Assembly: GCA_029550525.1 (NCBI GenBank)
Contig: JAKPHF010000036.1
Location: forward strand, 62,001-126,000
Reading direction: 5' to 3'
Length of the DNA stretch: 64,000 nt
DNA from: Planctomycetota bacterium
Lineage (GTDB): Bacteria > Planctomycetota > Phycisphaerae > UBA1845 > PWPN01
In this document: one piece after another, positions 54,658 through 63,109 of the stretch
Numbering within the stretch: the first letter of the stretch is position 1
Layout: every line of letters begins with the position of its first letter
Position numbers and translations under genes: made by a program
The notes under the pieces: model-generated
Seen by the model: only the letters and a program-made list of their open reading frames with translations
Database searches by the model: none
Told to the model about the DNA's origin: nothing

Positions 54658-55686
54658 ATGGAATTCTTGAAGCAATTGAGCGAACTCCCCGGTGTGCCGG
54701 GGCGAGAGGAACGAGTCCGTGAGTTGATCCAGGCCCAAACTCGGGGGTTGTTCGACGAGACCCGGGTGGACGCGCTGGGCAATCTGATCTGTCGCAAAAA
54801 GCCGGGCAAGACGGGCAAGAAGGCTGCGCAAAGAGTCCTCATCGCCTGTCACATCGACGAGATCGGCTTTTATGTGCGAGCCATCGACGACAAGGGACGG
54901 CTGCGGCTGCAGAACGTCGGCGGCTTCGACACCCGCAATCTGTTCGCCCGCCGCGTGCTCGTCCAGGGCCGACGCGACCTGCTCGGCGTGATGAACCCGA
55001 CCGGCCGTCCCATCCACATGGCCAGCGAGGAAGAGAAGAAAAAGATCCCCGAAGTGCACGAGTTCTTCGTGGACCTGTTCCTTTCCAAAGAGGAAGTCGA
55101 CAAGCTGGTCCGCGTGGGCGATCCAGTGACGCTCGTGCAAAGCTTCGAGGAAATCGGTGACGTGGTTTGCGGCAAGTCCCTGGACAACCGCGTGGCCAGT
55201 TGGGTGGCCATCAACGCCATTCGCAAGGTGGGCAAGAAGAGTCCGTACGACATCTACTATGCCGCCACCGTCCAGGAGGAGGTGGGCTGCCGCGGAGCCG
55301 GACCGACGGCGTTCGGGATCGAGCCCGACGTTGCCATCGCCCTCGACACGACGCTGGCCTGCGACACGCCCGGCATCGACCCGGTGGATTCAATCACGCA
55401 GCTCGGCAAGGGCGTGGCCATCAAGGTGCTCGACGGCGGATCGATCAGCCATCGCGGCCTGCTGGACGAGTTTGTGGCACTGGCCGACAGCAAGAAGATC
55501 CCCTACCAACTGGAGATTCTCCCTCGCGGCAGCACCGACGCATCGAGCATGCAGCGCGTTCGCGGCGGCTACAAGACCATCACGCTGTCCATCCCCACGC
55601 GGTACATCCACACGGTCTGCGAATCCGCCCACAAGAACGATCTGCAGGCGGCGGTGGATCTGCTCGCGGCATGGCTGGCCGGATGA
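54658..55686 (+). CDS. M42-family metallopeptidase (glutamyl/deblocking aminopeptidase-like)
   Basis: 342 residues; GGGGGAAG precedes the ATG. Metal ligands: His65 and Asp67 (CHIDEIGFYVRA), the KSLDNR Asp, Glu-Glu in VQEEVGCRGA, and DTTLACDTPG; a His in the last helix region (PTRYIHTVCES) completes the pair of zinc/cobalt ions. M42 enzymes form tetrahedral 12-mers (TET) that trim peptides. It is separated from ilvE by 227 bases that hold no recognised element. Confidence 0.92.
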   Translation: MEFLKQLSELPGVPGREERVRELIQAQTRGLFDETRVDALGNLICRKKPGKTGKKAAQRVLIACHIDEIGFYVRAIDDKGRLRLQNVGGFDTRNLFARRVLVQGRRDLLGVMNPTGRPIHMASEEEKKKIPEVHEFFVDLFLSKEEVDKLVRVGDPVTLVQSFEEIGDVVCGKSLDNRVASWVAINAIRKVGKKSPYDIYYAATVQEEVGCRGAGPTAFGIEPDVAIALDTTLACDTPGIDPVDSITQLGKGVAIKVLDGGSISHRGLLDEFVALADSKKIPYQLEILPRGSTDASSMQRVRGGYKTITLSIPTRYIHTVCESAHKNDLQAAVDLLAAWLAG

Positions 55687-55703
55687 GGCACAGAGGCGCG
55701 TGC

Positions 55704-55742
55704 GAGCCGCGCGGTCGTCCACCCGGTTTCCGCGTGGCTCAC
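55704..55742. terminator. Hairpin between converging M42 peptidase and NagD-like genes
   Basis: GAGCCGCGCGG - 15-base loop - CCGCGTGGCTC gives an 11-bp stem with one wobble pair. No T run follows, so this is only a candidate site between two converging genes. Confidence 0.3.
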
Positions 55743-55748
55743 ACCGGC

Positions 55749-56537
55749 TCACGCTGTCAATTCGAGGCCCAGCAGTTCGGCCACGTGCAGTTGAGCCAAC
55801 GACTCGACCACCACGTCGGGCCGGTAGGCGTATCGTGTCAGGTCGGCTCGTTTCGTCCCGCCGGACAGGACCAGGACCGTCTTGTAGCCCATCTGCACGC
55901 CGCCGAGAATGTCCGTTTCCATCGTATCGCCGATCATGATCGTCTCGCCCGTGCGCAGGCCCAGCTCAGTACGCGCCATCCGCATCATCACCGGGCTGGG
56001 CTTGCCAACGCTGAACGCCTGCACGCCGGTGGCCTTCTCCAGCATGGCCACGATAGCCCCGCAGCCCGGTCTCATGCTGTCCATCGTCGGGCAGTTGGGA
56101 TCCGGATTGGTGGCCACGAGTTTCGCCCCGCCGAGAATCATCCGTACCGCGGTTTCCACCATTTCGAACGTGAGCGTTCGGCCCTCGCCGACCACCACAT
56201 AGTCCGGCTCGTGATCGACGATCGAGTAGCCGTTCATGTGCAGGGCATTGAGTAGCCCGCCTTCTCCGATGACGTACGCCGTGCCGTTAGGTTTCTGTGA
56301 TGCAAGAAAGCGTGCGGTCGCGATGGCACACGTGAAAACATGCTGCTCGCCAACGTCGATGCCCATGCGACGCAGCTTGGTGGCGACGTCGCGCCGCGTC
56401 CGCTGGCTGTTGTTGGTCAGAAACAAGAACGGAATCCGCTGTTCGGTCAGCTCGCGAATAAACTCGATGGCACCGGGGATCAGGTGACTGCCTCGGTAAA
56501 CAACACCATCCATGTCGATGAGAAATCCGTGCTTCAT
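55749..56537 (-). CDS. HAD-IIA hydrolase (NagD-like phosphatase)
   Basis: 262 residues from ATG 56537 (AGGAG upstream). FLIDMDGVVYRG contains the nucleophile Asp8 and Asp10; FLTNNSQRTRRDV (motif II) and the late GDTMETDILGGVQMGYKTVL (motif IV) complete the HAD active site, with the C2A cap between them. Members dephosphorylate UMP, GMP, sugar phosphates or p-nitrophenyl phosphate; substrate unknown here. Confidence 0.9.
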   Translation of the reverse strand: MKHGFLIDMDGVVYRGSHLIPGAIEFIRELTEQRIPFLFLTNNSQRTRRDVATKLRRMGIDVGEQHVFTCAIATARFLASQKPNGTAYVIGEGGLLNALHMNGYSIVDHEPDYVVVGEGRTLTFEMVETAVRMILGGAKLVATNPDPNCPTMDSMRPGCGAIVAMLEKATGVQAFSVGKPSPVMMRMARTELGLRTGETIMIGDTMETDILGGVQMGYKTVLVLSGGTKRADLTRYAYRPDVVVESLAQLHVAELLGLELTA

Positions 56538-56896
56538 GTCTCCTGCTTTCGGGAATAGTTGACGTCGGCTGGTGCGATGCTCCTTGCGACCCGCCGCCGT
56601 GGCTGGTCGCGGGTGTGACACGTACCCGATCAGAGTATGCAAGCTCAATGCCATATTCCCGGCAGGCCGGGACCATACTGGAAAGGCCATCCGACCCCTC
56701 TGTGGAGTGCCTGTTTTCCGTGCAAAGGCCTTTTCCATGCCCGGCGCCCATGCACCGGCGCTTAAACTATGCACTGGAAAAGATTTACTCTTACCGCACG
56801 CGCCGACCCGCCAGCGATCGCGACGGATGCGTCTGGATTGAGCGACTCCCGCGCGGTATCCTGAATTTTCCCATTCCTCGAGGCTGGAACGAGTCC
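56538..56896. other. Divergent intergenic region, NagD-like phosphatase / recQ
   Basis: 359 bases. The recQ frame stays open here, but residues before its likely start at 56897 are not family-like. No clear promoter pair or repeat was recognised. Confidence 0.4.
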
Positions 56897-58891
56897 ATGA
56901 CGGACAGACTCCTGGAAACGGTTGAGCGCTACTGGGGCTACAAGACGCTCCGGCCGCTGCAACGCGAGGCGATGACCGCGGCGTTGGAGGGCCGCGACTG
57001 CTTGGCCGTGCTGCCCACGGGCGGCGGCAAGTCGCTGTGCTACCAGGCTCCTGCCCTGTTGTCCGACAAGCTCACCGTCGTCGTTTCGCCGCTGATCGCT
57101 CTGATGAAGGATCAGGTCGATCGGCTGAACAATCGCAACATTCCGGCCGCTTTTCTGAACAGCAGTCTGGACGCCGCCGACAAGCGGCGAGTGGCCGCCG
57201 GCATCTACAACCACAAGTACAAGCTCATCTTCGTCGCCCCCGAGCGGTTCGCCTACGAGCCGTTTTACGACATGCTGGCCAAGGCCGACGTCGGCGCATT
57301 CGCGATCGACGAAGCCCATTGCATCAGTCATTGGGGCCACGATTTCCGCGAAGACTACCGCCGGTTGGGCGAACTCAAGCGGCGATTCCCGAATGCCTGC
57401 GTGCACGCCTTTACCGCGACGGCCACGCCGCACGTCCGCCAGGACATCATCGAGCAACTCGGCTTGAAAGACCCGCTCGTGCTGGTAGGCGACTTCTTCC
57501 GGCCCAACCTGGTGTACAGCGTCCGGCGACGCACCGACGACACGCGGGACGTGCTCGAAGCCGTCCGCGCCCGCCCCAACCAGGCCGGTATCGTGTACTG
57601 CATTCGTCGCAGCGACGTGGACATCCTCACCGCCGTGCTGCACAAGGCGGGTGTTCGTGTGGCCGGCTATCACGCGGGCATGAACGACGATGCTCGGACC
57701 GCCGCTCAGGACGCATTCTCGGCCGGTAAGGTCGACGTGGTGGTGGCCACCGTCGCCTTCGGCATGGGCATCGACCGTGCCGACATCCGCTTCGTGATCC
57801 ACGCGGCCATGCCCAAATCCATCGAGCACTACCAACAGGAAACGGGTCGGGCGGGCCGCGACGGCAAGCTCGCCGAGTGCATCCTGTTCTATTCGCCTGC
57901 CGACCGTGAACTGTGGGAGTACATCATCGAGAACAACGAGACCGCCGACCTGAAGAACAAGCTGGCCATGCTCGAAGAGATGTACCGGTTCTGCACCGGA
58001 ATGAGCTGTCGGCATCGACAACTGGTCAGCTACTTCGGCCAGACGTGGGAGCGAGACAACTGCGGCGCCTGCGACGTGTGCGGTGGCTTGGTGGATCTCG
58101 TGCCCGACTCGACCGTGCTCGCCCAGAAGATCATGTCCGCCGTCGCCCGAACCGACCAGCGATTCGGCGCCGGCTACATCGCCGACGTCCTGCTGGGGAA
58201 TCCGACCGACAAGGTGCTGGAGCGCGGCCACAACGACTTGAGCGTGTTCGGTCTGCTCGCCGACAGTCGCAAGCCGCAGATCATGGCCTGGATCGACCAA
58301 CTCATCGATCAGAACCTGCTCGCCCGTGAAGGCGAGTACCGCGTGCTCAAGATCACGCCGGCAGGCTGGCAGGTGCTGCGGTCCCAGGCCGAGGCCAAGC
58401 TGTCGGCGCCGGCCGGACGCAAGGGAAAACGCAAGTCGGGCCCGAAGGTCCGCAAGGGCGGTGGACCCGATTTCGGTCCGGGGCTGCCGATATCGGGCAG
58501 CCGCAGATCAAAAAAGAGCACCAGCACGACAAAGGATCAGTCCCGTTCGCCGTCGATGCGCGATTTGAAGAACAAGTTGAGCAAGCGCGACGAGTCCCCT
58601 GCTTCGAGTGTCAGTCCTTTCAATCTCATTCAACCGTCACCCGAACTGGCCGCCCGCCCGCTCGACCCGGTCGCCAGCCGCATCTACGATCGGCTACGCC
58701 TCCTGCGACGCGAAATCGCCGAAGAAAACAACGTGCCCGCGTTCATGGTCCTCAGCGACAAGACGCTCCGCGAGATCGCCCGCGTGGCCCCCACCAGTGA
58801 GTCAGAGCTACAGAGCATCAAAGGCGTCGGCCCCGCCAAAACCGAAGCTTACGGTAGTCGTGTGCTCGCGGCGATCCGACAGGAGTACTAG
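56897..58891 (+). CDS. recQ: RecQ-family ATP-dependent DNA helicase
   Basis: 664 residues from ATG 56897 (MTDRLLETVERYWGYKTLRP is where family similarity begins). Walker A TGGGKS (41-46), DEAH (138-141), FTATATPHVRQDI, the second RecA-like domain with GRAGRDG, four zinc ligands (CRHRQL...CGACDVC), winged helix, a low-complexity basic linker (GRKGKRKSGPKVRKGGG) and an HRDC domain at ~590-664 (ESELQSIKGVGPAKTEAYG). Unwinds DNA 3'->5' in recombination and repair. The linker is the main difference from E. coli RecQ. Confidence 0.95.
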   Translation: MTDRLLETVERYWGYKTLRPLQREAMTAALEGRDCLAVLPTGGGKSLCYQAPALLSDKLTVVVSPLIALMKDQVDRLNNRNIPAAFLNSSLDAADKRRVAAGIYNHKYKLIFVAPERFAYEPFYDMLAKADVGAFAIDEAHCISHWGHDFREDYRRLGELKRRFPNACVHAFTATATPHVRQDIIEQLGLKDPLVLVGDFFRPNLVYSVRRRTDDTRDVLEAVRARPNQAGIVYCIRRSDVDILTAVLHKAGVRVAGYHAGMNDDARTAAQDAFSAGKVDVVVATVAFGMGIDRADIRFVIHAAMPKSIEHYQQETGRAGRDGKLAECILFYSPADRELWEYIIENNETADLKNKLAMLEEMYRFCTGMSCRHRQLVSYFGQTWERDNCGACDVCGGLVDLVPDSTVLAQKIMSAVARTDQRFGAGYIADVLLGNPTDKVLERGHNDLSVFGLLADSRKPQIMAWIDQLIDQNLLAREGEYRVLKITPAGWQVLRSQAEAKLSAPAGRKGKRKSGPKVRKGGGPDFGPGLPISGSRRSKKSTSTTKDQSRSPSMRDLKNKLSKRDESPASSVSPFNLIQPSPELAARPLDPVASRIYDRLRLLRREIAEENNVPAFMVLSDKTLREIARVAPTSESELQSIKGVGPAKTEAYGSRVLAAIRQEY

Positions 58892-59043
58892 ACGCAGCTG
58901 CCCGGCCTTTCCACGGTACGGACTTGCTCGAAGCCCCAACACGCAGAGCCCGCAACTCGATTGCAACTCGACGTCGACGGCGCGGCATGGACCCGGATCT
59001 CGAATTGGCACCGTTCGTCCGGGGCGGTTAGACTCACTCGGGC

Positions 59044-59751
59044 ATGGAACCGAACTCGAACGACCATGGATCGGACGCGAGCGTCGTCTCGAACGCCTCG
59101 GCCGGGCAGGCTGCGACGCGATGGATCGGCTGGGCGCTCGTGGCGGGTCTGGCCCTGACAATCCCCGCGGGGGTGCTCTTGGGCTACCTCGCCGCCCTGC
59201 CATTCTTCCTGGGCCTGTTTTTCTTCATGCTGGTGGGACTGCTCATCGGGGCCGTGATGTTCCGGGTAGCCGCGAAAGCTCCGCGGCCGCCGGTCGGAGC
59301 CATCTGGCTGCTTGGCTCGGTAGTGTCGGGAGCCACGTTGGTCGTGTCGCTCTGGGCGGAGTACCGGGCACTGCCGGCAGGCGTCGAGAAACTCGTTCGC
59401 GGTTCCATCGCCGAGTCCTTCGCCGGCCGCGAGGACGAGCGCGTCCGCCTCAAGCATGGCGTCCACGAGTTCGTCGCGACCGAGCTGGCTCGGGCGTATC
59501 CGCCGGGCGGGTTCCTGGGTTATTTGCGGTGGGCGGCCACGGACGGCAAGCTGAAGTGTCCTAGGATATTAAGGACATCCACGGTTGAGTATCGGCTGGC
59601 CCAGCGGCAGGTTCTGTGGGCGGTCAGGGTGGCCTTGTCCATGCTCTTGATGGAGGCGATGATCGTCTCACAGCTGCTGGCGCTGCGCGGCCGCGAAGCG
59701 GACACGGCGGATGGAGCCGGGCCGGGCCTCTCCGAGGAGTCTCCGAACTGA
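59044..59751 (+). CDS. Conserved membrane protein of unknown function
   Basis: 235 residues. Three membrane helices in the first ~100 residues (IGWALVAGLALTIPAGVLLG, ALPFFLGLFFFMLVGLLIGA, GAIWLLGSVVSGATLVVSLW), a soluble mid-part (LPAGVEKLVRGSIAESFAGR ... VHEFVATELARAYPP) and a C-terminal helix (VRVALSMLLMEAMIVSQLLA). No family recognised. Followed by the Sua5 fusion, which has its own promoter. Confidence 0.6.
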   Translation: MEPNSNDHGSDASVVSNASAGQAATRWIGWALVAGLALTIPAGVLLGYLAALPFFLGLFFFMLVGLLIGAVMFRVAAKAPRPPVGAIWLLGSVVSGATLVVSLWAEYRALPAGVEKLVRGSIAESFAGREDERVRLKHGVHEFVATELARAYPPGGFLGYLRWAATDGKLKCPRILRTSTVEYRLAQRQVLWAVRVALSMLLMEAMIVSQLLALRGREADTADGAGPGLSEESPN

Positions 59752-59783
59752 CCACGCCGGAGGGTTCGGACGAACCGGTTTTC

Positions 59784-59812
59784 TTGACACCCATTCGCCC
59801 CAATTTGATAAT
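59784..59812 (+). promoter_or_regulatory. Strong sigma70-type promoter of the Sua5 fusion gene
   Basis: TTGACA at 59784-59789, exactly 17 bases, GATAAT at 59807-59812 (6 of 6 and 5 of 6). The start codon at 59841 is ~28 bases downstream, with AGGAG near 59820. Confidence 0.8.
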
Positions 59813-59840
59813 CGGCGCTGAGGAGAACTGCCTGTCGCTC

Positions 59841-60959
59841 ATGGCTACGAAAGTCGTAAACCTTGAAACCGCAAGCTATTCGGAAGCAATCCGCGAAGCC
59901 GCCGACGTGCTGACCCGTGGCGGACTGGTCGTCTTTCCGACCGAGACCGTCTACGGCGTCGGGGCGTGCGCAACGCTGCCCGAAGCGGTCGAGAGGCTGC
60001 GGGTCCTGAAGTCCCGAACGGACGGCAAGCCGTTCACGGTCCACATCGGGCAGAAGTCAGCGATCCATCGGTTTGTGCCGGAGATGGCCGGTACCGCCCG
60101 CCGTCTGGTCGAGAAGACCTGGCCGGGACCGTTGACCATCATCTTCGAGGTCGCCGACGCCCAGGCCACGCCCGTGATCCAGGAAACCTCACCCGAACAC
60201 GTGCCGGCGATGTATCACAACGGCACCATCGGCGTTCGCTGTCCGGACGACCATGTGGCCTCCGATCTGTTGACGCAGACTTCGCTGCCGGTGGTGGCCG
60301 CCAGCGCGAACCTCGCTGGCAACCCCGCCCCGGTGACCGCCGAGGAAGCGCTTGCCGACCTGGACGGCCGGGTGGACCTGGTCCTCGACGCCGGACGCAG
60401 CCGGTACGCCAAGGCCTCGACCATCGTGCAGGTGGACGCGAAGGGCTATCGGGTCCTCCGCGAAGGCATCCTGGACGAGCGCACCATCCGGCGTCTCAAC
60501 CGGACGAATTTCCTGTTGGTCTGCAGCGGCAACACCTGCCGCAGTCCCATGGCCGCGGGGTTGCTGCGCCGTCTTCTCGCCGAAAAGCTCCAGTGCCGGG
60601 AGGACGAACTGGCCGAAAAAGGCTATTATGTCGAGTCAGCGGGAACCGGGGCCTGCAGCGGGGCGCCGGCAACACCCGAGGCGATCGAGGTGTTGCGAGC
60701 CAAAGGCATCGAGATCGCCGGACACCGATCCCAGCCGCTGACGCTCGAGCAAATCAACCGGGCCGATTACATCTTTGCAATGACGGGCCGCCAAGCCGAG
60801 AATATCAAGTCGCTGGCCGCGCATGCGGAACATCGCGTGCAGAAGGTGGGCGACGAGGATATCGAAGACCCCATCGGCGGCACCGAGGAGGAGTACCGGG
60901 CCTGCGCCAACCAGATCGAAAGCGCGCTGCGTCGCCGGCTGGAGGAGGTCGTGCTTTGA
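59841..60959 (+). CDS. Fusion: Sua5/YrdC-type threonylcarbamoyl-AMP synthase + low-molecular-weight protein tyrosine phosphatase
   Basis: 372 residues. Residues ~10-210 are YrdC/Sua5: GGLVVFPTETVYGVGACATL, KSRTDGKPFTVHI and LPVVAASANLAGNPAP, which make threonylcarbamoyl-AMP for the t6A37 modification of ANN-decoding tRNAs. Residues ~222-372 are a LMW phosphatase with the CX5R loop Cys228-Arg234 (CSGNTCRSPMA) and a general-acid DP motif (Asp343-Pro344, DPIGG). Both active sites look intact. The fusion was seen before in planctomycetes and relatives, but its logic is unknown. It overlaps rpiB by 4 bases. Confidence 0.93.
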   Translation: MATKVVNLETASYSEAIREAADVLTRGGLVVFPTETVYGVGACATLPEAVERLRVLKSRTDGKPFTVHIGQKSAIHRFVPEMAGTARRLVEKTWPGPLTIIFEVADAQATPVIQETSPEHVPAMYHNGTIGVRCPDDHVASDLLTQTSLPVVAASANLAGNPAPVTAEEALADLDGRVDLVLDAGRSRYAKASTIVQVDAKGYRVLREGILDERTIRRLNRTNFLLVCSGNTCRSPMAAGLLRRLLAEKLQCREDELAEKGYYVESAGTGACSGAPATPEAIEVLRAKGIEIAGHRSQPLTLEQINRADYIFAMTGRQAENIKSLAAHAEHRVQKVGDEDIEDPIGGTEEEYRACANQIESALRRRLEEVVL

Positions 60960-61447
60960 GAGTCGCCATCGGCTCCGATCATCGTGGCTACCAGGCCAAG
61001 GAAAAGATCAAGGCCATGCTCGTGTCCAAGGGCTATGACGTCCTTGATTTCGGAGCTGACTGTGCGTCGAGCTGCGACTATCCCGACGCGGCCTATCCAA
61101 CCTGCAAGTCCGTGGTCACCGGCGTCTCGGATTTCGCCATCCTGCTGTGCGGCAGCGGCATCGGCATGTGCATCTCAGCCAACAAGGTGCGGGGCATCCG
61201 GGCCGCCCTGTGTCACGACGAACTGACCGCCGAGATGTCCCGTCGCCACAACGACGCCAACGTGCTCTGCCTCGCCGCCGACCTCATCGGCGAAGAGCTC
61301 ATGCGCCGCATCGTCGATGTCTGGCTCAACACCGCCTTCGAGGGCGGCCGCCACGAACGCCGGGTCAAGAAGATCGCCTTCTACGAAGACAAGGAGCACG
61401 AGGGCGACCCGCCCCGGTCCGCACCCGACAAACTCAAGGATGTGTGA
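60956..61447 (+). CDS. rpiB: Ribose-5-phosphate isomerase B
   Basis: 163 residues from TTG 60956, which overlaps the TGA of the fusion gene (TTGA); GGAGGAGG lies just upstream. The N-terminus LRVAIGSDHRGYQAKEKI and CGSGIGMCISANK (Cys65) are RpiB/LacAB signatures; HDELTAEMSRRHNDANVLCL follows. It interconverts ribose 5-phosphate and ribulose 5-phosphate, and rare-sugar phosphates in some relatives. Tight coupling to the tRNA-modification fusion is typical of co-translated genes without a shared pathway. Confidence 0.95.
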   Translation: MRVAIGSDHRGYQAKEKIKAMLVSKGYDVLDFGADCASSCDYPDAAYPTCKSVVTGVSDFAILLCGSGIGMCISANKVRGIRAALCHDELTAEMSRRHNDANVLCLAADLIGEELMRRIVDVWLNTAFEGGRHERRVKKIAFYEDKEHEGDPPRSAPDKLKDV

Positions 61448-61577
61448 GCAGCGTGAGGTCCCTTTTGCCCGAGAGAATCATGAGGGGCTGGGGACTGGGG
61501 GCCGGCGACAGAGTATCCGCGTCCCGCCGTACATGTACGCACTGGACTAGCGCAGTGTATTCGTCACTATGGATTGA

Positions 61578-61596
61578 GGCGGGCAAGATGCCCGCC
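61578..61596. repeat. GGCGGGC palindrome between converging genes
   Basis: GGCGGGCAAGATGCCCGCC is the exact reverse complement of the palindrome at 18215-18233. It lies 14 bases from the gltD stop and may serve as a stop for both converging genes. Confidence 0.7.
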
Positions 61597-61609
61597 CCCC
61601 ACTGAAAGC

Positions 61610-63109
61610 TTACGGTCGGGGCAGATCGCCGGCGCCTTTGGTGGGCAGATCGCTGGATCCCATGAGATACGTGTCGATGGCGACGGCGGCCTCACGGCCC
61701 TCGCTGATGGCCCAGACAACCAGTGATTGGCCTCGCCGCATGTCGCCGCAGGCGAACACGCCCGGCACGCTGGTCATGTAAGTCGACTCATCGGCCTTGA
61801 CGTTGCTCCGCTCGTCCAGTTCGACGCCAAGTTGCTCGATGATGCCACCCTTCTCCGGACCGACGAAGCCCATGGCCAGCAGCACCAGGTCGGCCGGCCA
61901 GGTCTTGGCCGAGCCGGGCACCTCCTGCATCTTCATGCGGCCGGTCTCGTCGCGCACCCACTCGACGTCCACCGTCTCCAGGCCGGTGACCTTTCCGTTC
62001 TCGCCGAGCAGCCGCTTGGTCAGAATGCTCCAGCAGCGGTTGCATCCTTCCTCGTGCGAGCTGCTCGTACGAAGCTTCATGGGCCAGTAGGGCCACGGCT
62101 GCTCGCTGGGCCGGCACTCGGGCGGTTGGGGCAGCAACTCGAACTGCGTCACGCTCTTGGCGCCCTGGCGATTCGACGTGCCCACGCAGTCGGCGCCCGT
62201 GTCGCCGCCGCCGATAACGATGACGCGCTTGCCCGTGGCGGTGATGTCCTCATGCCGTTCACTGAACCACCACTTGTCCGTGCGGTACGGGAACCGGTCG
62301 CCGGCCACGCGCTTGTTCTGCTGCGGCAGGAACTCCATGGCAAAATGCACGCCGTCCAGTTCGCGGCCCGGGACGGGCAAGTCGCGCGGACGCGTCGCCC
62401 CGCCGCACAACACGATGGCGTCGAACTCGGCGCGAAGCTGCTCGGCCGTGATGTCGTACCCGACGTTCACGCCCGGCTTGAAGACGATGCCCTCGGCCTC
62501 GAGGATCTTCAACCGCCGGTCGATGAAGCGCTTTTCGAGCTTGAAGTCGGGAATGCCATACCGCAGCAGCCCGCCGATGCGGTCGGCACGTTCGAATACC
62601 GTCACCGAGTGACCCGCCCGGTTCAACTGATCGGCGACGGCCAACCCAGCCGGCCCGGAGCCGACGACCGCCACCTTCTTGCCCGTCCGCACCGCGGGTG
62701 GGCAGGGCCGAATCCAGCCCTCGGCGAATGCTTTCTCGATGATGGAGTACTCGATGTACTTGATGGTCACCGGCGGCTCGTTGATGCCAAGCACGCACGC
62801 TTCCTCGCACGGTGCTGGACAAACGCGGCCCGTGAACTCGGGGAAGTTGTTCGTCGCGTGCAGGACACGGATGGCCCGCGCCCAATCGCCTCGGTACACC
62901 AGGTCGTTGAAGTCCGGAATGATGTTCCCCAACGGGCACCCCGAGTGGCAGAACGGCACGCCGCAATCCATGCAACGAGCGCCCTGCGTCTGCATCTCGG
63001 CGATGGGCAATGGGATGAGAAACTCGCGATAATGGCGAGTCCGCTCCTCGACCGGTGCCGCCTTGAACCCTTGCCGTGGATACTCCTTGAATCCCGTCGG
63101 TTTACCCAT
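61610..63109 (-). CDS. gltD: Glutamate synthase small subunit
   Basis: 499 residues. N-terminal Fe-S ligands [17 protein letters not shown] and [15 protein letters not shown]-binding [20 protein letters not shown] (~150), and NADPH-binding [20 protein letters not shown] near 300. The C-terminus [20 protein letters not shown] is the second FAD region. It passes electrons from NADPH to GltB for L-glutamate synthesis from glutamine and 2-oxoglutarate. The start ATG at 63109 overlaps the gltB stop by 8 bases. Confidence 0.96.
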   Translation of the reverse strand: MGKPTGFKEYPRQGFKAAPVEERTRHYREFLIPLPIAEMQTQGARCMDCGVPFCHSGCPLGNIIPDFNDLVYRGDWARAIRVLHATNNFPEFTGRVCPAPCEEACVLGINEPPVTIKYIEYSIIEKAFAEGWIRPCPPAVRTGKKVAVVGSGPAGLAVADQLNRAGHSVTVFERADRIGGLLRYGIPDFKLEKRFIDRRLKILEAEGIVFKPGVNVGYDITAEQLRAEFDAIVLCGGATRPRDLPVPGRELDGVHFAMEFLPQQNKRVAGDRFPYRTDKWWFSERHEDITATGKRVIVIGGGDTGADCVGTSNRQGAKSVTQFELLPQPPECRPSEQPWPYWPMKLRTSSSHEEGCNRCWSILTKRLLGENGKVTGLETVDVEWVRDETGRMKMQEVPGSAKTWPADLVLLAMGFVGPEKGGIIEQLGVELDERSNVKADESTYMTSVPGVFACGDMRRGQSLVVWAISEGREAAVAIDTYLMGSSDLPTKGAGDLPRP

